This document shows positions 56,870 to 64,000 of a stretch of DNA of 64,000 nucleotides, one piece after another. Source of the DNA: Terebella lapidaria (taxonomy: Eukaryota > Annelida > Polychaeta > Terebellida > Terebellidae); contig OX424559.1 in assembly GCA_949152475.1 (NCBI GenBank), positions 19,003,809-19,067,808 of the forward strand, written 5' to 3'. Made by a program: the position numbers and the translations under genes. Numbering within the stretch: the stretch's first letter is position 1; the number at the start of each line of letters is the position of its first letter. A model generated the notes under the pieces. The model searched no databases, was not told where the DNA came from, and saw only the letters and a list, made by a program, of their open reading frames with translations.

Positions 56870-58190
56870 ACTAGTTTTCTGTCTCTACTTGGCCCACAGC
56901 ACAGGCCTGAGGGCGAGGCTCAATTTCGCTACAGGTGTTCCATGAAAGCACTGGCCTTTCGCCTTCTTTGTTTTGAAATACACTGAATAATATTTCGCGG
57001 AGTGTGTCTCATTTTTTCATTGTATTTTCGTGGAACTCATCTTGCGAATCACAGCACCTGCTTGATCTACACGGCGAACATTGTAGAAGTTTGAAATAAA
57101 AATGATAACAAGAAATAAAAATGGTATCGCTATCTTAAAGTCAATTTTTCCTAAACAATCGAAATTGGCGAATACACAACCACTGTTTGAAATAAATCTA
57201 TCACCTAGGTCCTTGCACATTTTCCCAACTACGCTGTTGGAATCATAATCGTGATTAATAATCCATTGTTTACAATGCGCGAAATTATATCCAGCTGAGA
57301 TTCATTATCAAACCTTGCCGCCATGTTTGTTTACATCCCGGTTCCCGTGATGGACAAGTCCAAGGAAAGTTTCCGTGAGGTGTCTTGATTTCACTACATT
57401 TCCTCGATTCATGTCGATTTATCAAAACGTTGGAAAATCAAAATTATATAATCATAGCGAAACATACGAAGATAAGCATAGTACAGCATGGAATGGCATT
57501 TTGCAAGAAAGAATGTAGGAGGAGGAGGGAAGCTACGAATCTCCCTCCATACACCTACGAAACGGTGTCAGGAGATCTTGAGCGTTTCTCCCCAAACAAT
57601 AATAATAATGATAATAATGAGACTTGATAAACTCCCAAGCTAGGGAACCATTCTCAGGTGCTGTAAGTAGAAAATGATTCAGGCGAAATACATGTAAGTA
57701 AATACTACTACTACTACTACCTTATTATTTTCCGATGGTCCTTTGGTAACCTGACACATATTTTGATTTTTTTAATAGTATTTTTGAATAAATAAACTAC
57801 ACATTTACTGAAGTTGCACATATAAAGTACCTGCTTCATGTCATCAAGACAAAGTTCATCAACGTTGTGCGACGTGCTATATATAAACTCAGTAGTAATA
57901 CTACTGGTCCTTTGGTAACATGCCCTAATTATAATGATTCAGCTATATCTCTATTATATATCTATTCTTTCTCGAGTATGGGTAACAAAATTCCGACCTG
58001 GCTAATTGTATGACCTGATCCGAATTTGGGTAGCCGTTGACTCGCCCTAGTTACTACTGGTACATCATCAGCAGATCATTAAAAGTACTCAGATTTTAGA
58101 GTACATTACGAGTACATGGACATTATATTACATGTACAAAAAATTAAAACAATTTCTATTAATAGAGAGTTATCTTTTTTTTCATTAAAA
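56870..58190. other. Non-coding stretch with microsatellites
   Basis: Contains AAT/GAT repeats at 57596-57622 and TAC repeats near 57704-57722. No supported gene. Confidence 0.5.
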
Positions 58191-58195
58191 GAGAT

Positions 58196-58460
58196 TTATC
58201 GGGTGTCAGTGGCTCAGTGGTAGAACACCCACAGCATCACAAACGATTTGTCCCGGGTTCGATTTCCGGTCTCCCTCACTGGCAAATTTGGCACCTGATA
58301 TGTTGTCCTTAGTCCTGGAAAGGACAATAAACTTGGTGCTTGGTGAGGATTACGGTTGCTGCACTGGGATTATCAGTTCTCGTGATGGCGAAGCTAATAG
58401 ATGTACCCTGATCTGCTTCAGGCCCTTATAGAAAATATGACAATGCAGTACATACACCAC
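58196..58460 (+). mobile_element. tRNA-derived SINE
   Basis: The head (58199-58277) is tRNA-like: an A-box match 'tggctcagtgg' and a B-box match 'ggttcgatttc' at the right distance, so it can be read by RNA polymerase III. The acceptor arms do not pair well enough for a functional tRNA and unrelated sequence continues for nearly 200 bp ('ggacaataaacttggtgct', 'ggttgctgcactgggattat'). The 3' end is not certain. Confidence 0.75.
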
Positions 58461-58529
58461 ACAAAACAGGACCCCATTGGAAATAAGTGTGTGCACTTTC
58501 GTGTGTTCTTCTGGGGGCGTAAACGTACA

Positions 58530-58558
58530 CATGTGTGTGTGTGGGGGGGGGGGGGGGC
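58530..58558. repeat. (GT)n and poly-G run
   Basis: A short gt run followed by about 15 consecutive G, likely length-variable and G-quadruplex-prone. Confidence 0.9.
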
Positions 58559-58699
58559 ATACACGTACATATATGAACAGAGAATGCTTTTATTCTTTCT
58601 AATTAAAAGTCAAACTCAACGCAAATACTCGAATGATTTTAGGCTACCAGACGTCTGTCGTCTGTCCACAATTTTATTTTTAAAGTTTATGGGCAATTT

Positions 58700-59180
58700 T
58701 ATCTGCAATTTCGCACAAAAAATGCCTAAAAAATGTTTCAAGAGGGTTTTATTTTTTAATTTTTTTTATTTTTGCATTTTTTTCCAAAATGGCGGCCAAT
58801 TTTGGACTTTAGCGGCCATTTTCTCAAAAACTGCCACATCAGTTCTGAGATTTTCATCTCAAAAGATTCCCCTCATGCACCTTTATGATGTTAATTAATC
58901 AAGTTAATAAGTCGATATTATCAAGATACCAACTTGATATGATCATGTCAACATGGTTAATAGGTCGATATTTTCGTGTTACTAACTTGAGAATTTCAAG
59001 AAATAAATCTACCTGTGCCTGTTCCATGTTTAAGTTGATATTATCGAGTTAAAAGTCAATATTATTGAGATACTAAGTCTATATAATAGAGTTACTAAGT
59101 CGGGAATTTAAAAAAAAATCCTGGGTGGCCCTTCTACGATTCCGTACATAAATAATATTGTGTACATGTATGAAAATGAA
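58700..59180. other. Non-coding stretch with 'ggcggccatttt' type repeat pieces
   Basis: The part at 58730-58880 ('aaaatggcggccaattttgg', 'gcggccattttctcaaaaac') resembles parts of 35340-35420 and 35830-35860, suggesting a dispersed low-complexity repeat family. No gene. Confidence 0.45.
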
Positions 59181-59182
59181 TA

Positions 59183-59360
59183 CAGTGTATCCTGTGTTTT
59201 AAGACCACCCAAGGAACCCCCAAAAGGTGGTCTTAAATGACAGGTGGTCTCTCATGACAGGTTCATTTACATGATAAAAGGACACTTGGGACCAAGTGGA
59301 ACGGTCTTAAAACACAGGGTGGTCTCTCAAACCAGGTGGTCTTTAACACAGGATCCACTG
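59183..59360. mobile_element. Tc1/mariner-type MITE with ~28-bp TIRs
   Basis: The left end 'cagtgtatcctgtgttttaa' and the right end, inverse of 'cagtggatcctgtgttaaag', form the TIRs. Both are flanked by TA (59181-59182 and 59361-59362). Inside, 'ggtggtct' recurs. 178 bp, no coding capacity; TA targeting and CAGT termini fit Tc1/mariner. Confidence 0.88.
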
Positions 59361-59364
59361 TATT

Positions 59365-60130
59365 ATTATTGAAGATTTATTCAGTGCATGGAGCTGAATT
59401 TAACTATATGTGAAATGTACTCGTACATGTACTTGTACACAAGTACTTTCCAAAGAAGTTACATGTATACTCAATTCCTTTTACTAATTGTGTACTCGTA
59501 GTCTCATACCTGTACTTGTACTCATTGAAGTCACAAGTAAAAGTACTCATACTCAAGTCCATTAGAATGTATTCAACCCTAACTAGTTTTTACATGTATA
59601 TTATAGGTAAAAGAAAAACAATTATTTGATATTATTTTTTGTTGATTTCAGTGCAGTGACATAGAGCCACCATCACATCGGGCATTATCTAGTAGGCATG
59701 GTTATCACATCTACTATGTATGAGTGAGAAGGACAATGATGCACGTGCAGAGCCAATCTCGAATATTTTCTTGGGTGGACACAAGCTGCCATGGAGGGAT
59801 GGCTTTATTACACAATGACGATGTAAGGTCCCAAACACTGCAAGAAGAATGAATGTGCTCACAAAATAATACTGCATGTCATGCAAGGGAATGACAGTGA
59901 TCAGTGTCTGAATGAAGAAATACCTGATGTGGAGACCAGACAAACATGCTCTGGTATTTTACTTAACTGTGATTAACACAACCTGAAACACGTAGATTTG
60001 ACAAATATTGTTGATACTTGATTAGACATGCATGTAAGTCATGACTGCATTTTAGGAATTTTCGATGTATCATGAAGAGGTGTATGAATAGTGCCATGCA
60101 CACAATATTTTGAAAGGTCTGTTTTTCTTT
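59365..60130. other. Non-coding stretch
   Basis: The low-complexity 'gtacttgtactc' region at 59415-59570 is followed by unassigned sequence. A 84-codon minus-strand frame (59689-59943) has no recognised motif. Confidence 0.45.
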
Positions 60131-60136
60131 CAACAG

Positions 60137-60323
60137 ATATCTTCAACCAAATGAAGCGGTCAACCAGAAGGATCCTTTATGTGACACTGTTGATGAGCAG
60201 GGAAACCCATTGCTGAAAACAGGACACAAATACAATGAATACTGGTTCCAAGTTCAGGGTCAGATGGCAGTGACTGGGATCGATGACTTCTAGTGGACAG
60301 ACTTTGTCATCTCATGTTCATGA
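60137..60323 (+). pseudogene. YqaJ-type nuclease domain fragment (broken)
   Basis: After a good acceptor ('tttctttcaacag') one frame reads 'YLQPNEAVNQKDPLCDTVDE', then 'LLKTGHKYNEYWFQVQGQMA' and 'VTG'. The block H-x-Y-x(3)-WFQVQGQMAVTG followed by a W-x-DFV element is the core of YqaJ-type exonuclease domains (PD-(D/E)XK fold), which occur in many uncharacterised invertebrate proteins, often near mobile DNA. The fragment looks broken and lacks the rest of the domain, so no active product is expected. It is probably a remnant of a larger, intron-containing gene. Confidence 0.6.
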
Positions 60324-60397
60324 ACCCTTGTTCATTAGCGTTGTAAAATGTAGGACCCATTTGCCCCTTTAATGTATTACATACTGGCATGAGAAAC

Positions 60398-60682
60398 CTA
60401 TTTTAGAGGATCTCTGTCCAAAGGATCATATATGTATTTTATGAAGAATGCTGGAAATCCAGAATGCTTCCCCAAAAAGCAGTTTATCCACTTGTAGTGG
60501 AGCAGCAGAGAGTTGAAAAGAGCCATATTTGAGGAGATACCGAAATCGGCAGTACTACATTTGTCCACATAACTAAAATTGATCACTAGGGTCCCTAGGT
60601 ACTTAATCTGGTTGATGACAAGCTGAGAAATTGGCTTTGCAGCTGAATTTTTCGCTAAATTTGTGTTTTTTGCACATTTCAT
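60398..60682 (-). pseudogene. Possible degenerate LINE reverse transcriptase fragment
   Basis: A 94-codon frame with 'INQIKYLGTLV' and a following 'DKCSTADFGISSNMALFNSL' resembles the YLG-x-x-(I/V) segment and the next helix found at the end of RTE-like reverse transcriptases. No catalytic motif is nearby. Weak call based on pattern alone. Confidence 0.3.
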
Positions 60683-60699
60683 CCTATCTTTTTTTTATG

Positions 60700-61690
60700 C
60701 CACCAAAATAATGCCTACATGGTTCAGTTGGTATTTACACTTCTAACTGGGTGTCTCTGGACACAATTCAACAATAATAAATGAACTAGTGACCAAAACC
60801 AGCACAAGATCGAAAACCTACCACTCGCCCAAAATGTACATAATGAAAAGATACAAATTGTAAGAATTTTCTACATATATCGTTCTATCATGTTTCTATG
60901 CAACTAGAACAATGTATAAATGGTCCAAATGACATTTACACTTCTTGTTGATGCCTGTTGATATAATCTGCCCGAAATAAATGTAACGGAGGCCAACTGT
61001 CCATCACAAGAAATACAACCAAACAATATGTCGATGTACACATGTGACGAATAAATACATGTTTCGACATATATCAGGGACCACGATGTATTTTATTCAA
61101 TGTAGTTTGATGAGTGCAAAAAATATCCATATTGCATTGTTGTTGTTATTTTAAATATTTTTTTTTCATGCTTGAAAACATTATTGTGGACTTATATTAA
61201 ACCAAATGCTATATTACACTGGGAGTTGTTTCACAGTTGGTCTTTCCGCTGAACACTCATAAAGTTATGCACGATGAAATTACCCATGCAAAATAACTCC
61301 CAATATAATGCAGTATCTGTCTATAATTATACCCCATGCTTTTAATTACTTCAAGTTCATAGCATACGTTAACGTGCATTGTGATGTAAAATTCATGCTC
61401 GGCAATGGTCATGTACAAATGGTCTGTGGCTGATTCCAAGCTTGTGGTCAGTCTGCCATGCAGGTTCTTGATCGAGGATGACAGAGCATGGGTCTGGCCC
61501 TATACTGCTTATCTCACCACTTGACACAAAGGGTGGACAAAATCCATCTCGCACTATGAGGTTGTCAAGCAAATATCATGATCAATGAAGTATGAAAACA
61601 TCATCATTGAAAAAGCTACATGTACTTATTAACTATGGTCATGTAAACACTGTTGGAATGGCTTGTTTTGTGAAACGTGATGATTGTCCG
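60700..61690. other. Non-coding stretch before the minisatellite
   Basis: No gene or recognised element. Confidence 0.45.
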
Positions 61691-61696
61691 AATATT

Positions 61697-64000
61697 TCAT
61701 GGTCAGTGAATGAATTCTGAAGCCTGCTCATGGTCAGGGAGTGACTTCTGAGGCCTGTTCATGATCAGGAAGTGCCTTTTGAGGCCTGTTTATGGTCAGT
61801 GAATGAATTCTGAGGCCTGTTCATGGTCAGGGAGTGACTTCTGAGGCCTGTTCATGGTCACTGAGTGACTTCTGAGGCCTGATCATGGTCAGTGATTGAC
61901 TTCTGAGGCCTGTTCATGATTAAGAAGTGACTTCTGAGGCCTGCTCATGGTAAGGGAGTGACTTCTGAGGCCTGTTCATACTCAATGAGTGACTTCTGAT
62001 GCCTATTCATGGTCTATGTGTGACTTCTGAGGCCTGTTCATGGTCAGTGAGTGACTTCTGAGGCCTGTTCATGATCAAGAAGTGACTTCCGAGGCCTGCT
62101 CATGACCAGGAAGTGACTTCTGAGCCATGTTCATGGTCAGGGATTGACTTCTGAGCCCTGATTATGGTCAGTCTGTGACTTCTGAGGCCTGTTCATGGTC
62201 AGTGAGTGACTTCTGAGGCCTGTTCAAGGTCAGGGAGTGATTTCTGAGGATTGTTCATGGTCAGTGAGTGACTTCTGAAGCCTGTTCATGGTCAGTGAGT
62301 GACTTCTGAGGCCTGTTCATGGTCAGTGAGTGACTTCTGAGGCCTGTTCATGGTCAATGAGTGACTTCTGAGACCTGTTCATGGTCAGGGAGTGACTTAT
62401 TAGGCCTGTTAATGATCAGGGAGTGTCTTCTGAGGCCTGTTCATGGTCAGTGAATGACTTCTCAGGCCTGTTCATGGTCAGGGAGTGACTTCTCAGGCCT
62501 GTTCATGGTCAGGGAGTGACTTCTCAGGCCTGTTCATGGTCAGGGAGTGACTTCTGAGGCCTGTTCATGGTCACGGAGTGACTTCTGAGGTCTGTTCATG
62601 GTCAGTGAGTGACTTCTGAGGCCTGTTCATGGTCAGGGAGTGACTTCTGAGGCCTGTTCATTGTCAGTGAGTGACTTCTGAGGCCTGTTCATGGTCAGTG
62701 AGTGACTTCGGAGGCCTGTTCATGGTCAGTGAATGACTTCTGAGGCCTGTTCATGGTCAGGGAGTGACTTCTGAGGCCTGCTCATGGTCAGGGAGTGTCT
62801 TCTGAGGCCTGTTCATGGTCAGTGAATGACTTCTGAGGCCTGTTCATGGTCAGTGAATGACTTCTCAGGCCTGTTCATGGTCAGTGATTGTCTTCTGAGG
62901 CCTGTTCATGGTCAGGGAGTGTCTTCTGAGGCCTGTTCATGATCAGAGAGTGACTTCTGAGGCCTGTTCATGGTCAGTGGATGATTTCTCAGGCCTGTTC
63001 ATGGTCAGTGAGTGTCTTCTGAGGCCTGTTCATGGTCAGTGAATGACTCCTCAGGCCTGTTCATGGTCGGGGTGTGACTTCTGATGCCTGTTCCTGGTCA
63101 GGGAGTGTCTTCTGAGGCCTGTTCATGGTCAGGGAGTGTCTTCTGAGGCCTGTTCATGGCCAGTGAGTGACTTCTGAGGCCTGTTCATGGTCAGGGAATG
63201 ACTTCTGAGGCCTGTTCATGGTCAGTGAGTGACTTCTGAGGCCTGTTCATGTTCAGGGAGTGACTTCTGAGGCCTGTTCATGATCAGGGAGTGACTTCTG
63301 AGGCCTATTCATGGCAAGTGAGTGACTTCTGAGGCCTGTTCATGATCAGGGAGTGACTTCTGAGGCCTGCTCGTGGTTAGAAAGTGACTTGTGTAGCCTG
63401 TTCATGATCAGGTAGTGACTTCTGAGGTCTGTTCATGTTTAGAAAGTGACTTCTGTAGCTTGTTCATTATCAGGGCGTGACTTCGGAGGCCTGTTCATGG
63501 CCAGTGAGTGACCTCTGAGGCCTGTTCATGGTCAGTGAGTGACTTCCGAGGCCTGTTCATGATCAGGGAGTGACTTCTGAGGCCTATTCATGTCCAGTAA
63601 GTGACTTCTGAGGCCTGTTCATGGTCAGGGAGTGACCTCTGAGGCCTGTTCATGGTCAGGTAGTGACTTCTGACGCTTGTTCATGGATCAGTGAATGACT
63701 TCTCAGGCCTGTTCATGGTCGGGGTGTGACTTCTGATGCCTGTTCCTGGTCAGGGAGTGTCTTCTGAGGCCTGTTCATGATCAGGGAGTGTCTTCTGAGG
63801 CCTGTTCATGGCCAGTGAGTGACTTCTGAGGCCTGTTCATGGTCAGGGAATGACTTCTGAGGCCTGTTCATGGTCGGTGAGTGTCTTCGGAGGCCTGTTC
63901 ATGATCAGTGAATGACTTCTGAGGGCTTTTCATGGTCAGGGAGTGACTTCTGAGGCCTGTTCATGGTCAGGGAGTGTCTTCTGAGGCCTGTTCATGGTCA
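61697..64000 (+). repeat. 31-bp minisatellite array, at least 74 copies
   Basis: The consensus is 'tgaggcctgttcatggtc' followed by 'agtgagtgacttc' (31 bp), repeated head to tail to the end of the window and beyond. Main variants are cagtgag/cagggag, gacttc/gtcttc and tgagg/tcagg. The period is not a multiple of three and every frame is closed, so it is non-coding. There are no unique spacers between units. Units at the left edge are more diverged than those inside. A 21-unit block repeats (see findings). Confidence 0.98.

Noticed and set aside
58199-58277. A functional tRNA gene
   Set aside because: A and B boxes are present but the acceptor stem does not pair and unrelated sequence continues, so a SINE head fits better.
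61697-64000. CRISPR-like regularity of short repeats
   Set aside because: Units abut each other with no unique spacers, and the setting is an animal genome; it is a minisatellite.

Overview
The window looks like nuclear DNA of a marine invertebrate animal, most likely a lophotrochozoan such as a mollusc or brachiopod; a lancelet or hemichordate cannot be excluded. The reasons are AT-rich intron-like sequence, one recognisable multi-exon animal gene with consensus GT-AG junctions, and a dense, diverse load of transposons of kinds common in such genomes: a Helentron with OTU and endonuclease domains, CR1/L2-type LINEs, a Gmr1-type Ty3/gypsy element, a tRNA-headed SINE and many MITEs. No prokaryotic gene structure is present.

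Layout. 1-3.9 kb: AT-rich DNA with degenerate short repeats. 3,987-10,607 (minus): one uninterrupted 2,206-residue Helentron Rep-helicase gene with N-terminal basic repeats, OTU protease, Rep HUH nuclease, PIF1-type helicase and a C-terminal apurinic-type endonuclease. 10.6-15.4 kb: promoter-side AT repeats, two 64-nt hairpins whose arms covary, a degenerate tandem array, a second hairpin pair, and possible exons of an unidentified minus-strand gene. 17-23.2 kb: MITEs, a three-unit tandem repeat with a nested MITE, a short coding fragment and a GC-rich island. 24,190-27,843 (minus): a seven-exon gene for a Golgi 2-O-sulfotransferase of the HS2ST/UST family. About 28.8-33.4 kb (plus): a LINE with a 2A-like motif, PHD-like finger, endonuclease and reverse transcriptase, split by a recent 814-bp tandem duplication. 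34.5-37.1 kb: two inverted arms of more than 400 bp. 38.8-42.2 kb (plus): a second LINE with an open 995-codon frame. 43,440-44,208: an element flanked by TTAA that interrupts one copy of a duplicated 73-bp segment. 45-54.1 kb: two degenerate tandem arrays; the second was entered by a young Ty3/gypsy element (46,169-53,214) with nearly identical ~990-bp LTRs and the unusual order gag-protease-integrase-RT-RNase H. 54.6-56.7 kb: a duplicated ~450-bp segment, one copy carrying the same repeat seen at 19.6 kb. 58-62 kb: a SINE, a mariner-type MITE and a broken YqaJ-nuclease fragment. 61,697 to the window end: at least 74 copies of a 31-bp minisatellite with a 21-unit higher-order repeat.

The only confident host gene is the sulfotransferase. 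Almost everything else is mobile DNA at different stages: open and probably young (Helentron, second LINE, gypsy-type element), freshly rearranged (first LINE), or old fragments. The most noteworthy items are the complete Helentron, the Ty3/gypsy element with Ty1/copia-like domain order, the two pairs of covarying hairpins, and the LINE with a variant 2A motif and an internal tandem duplication.
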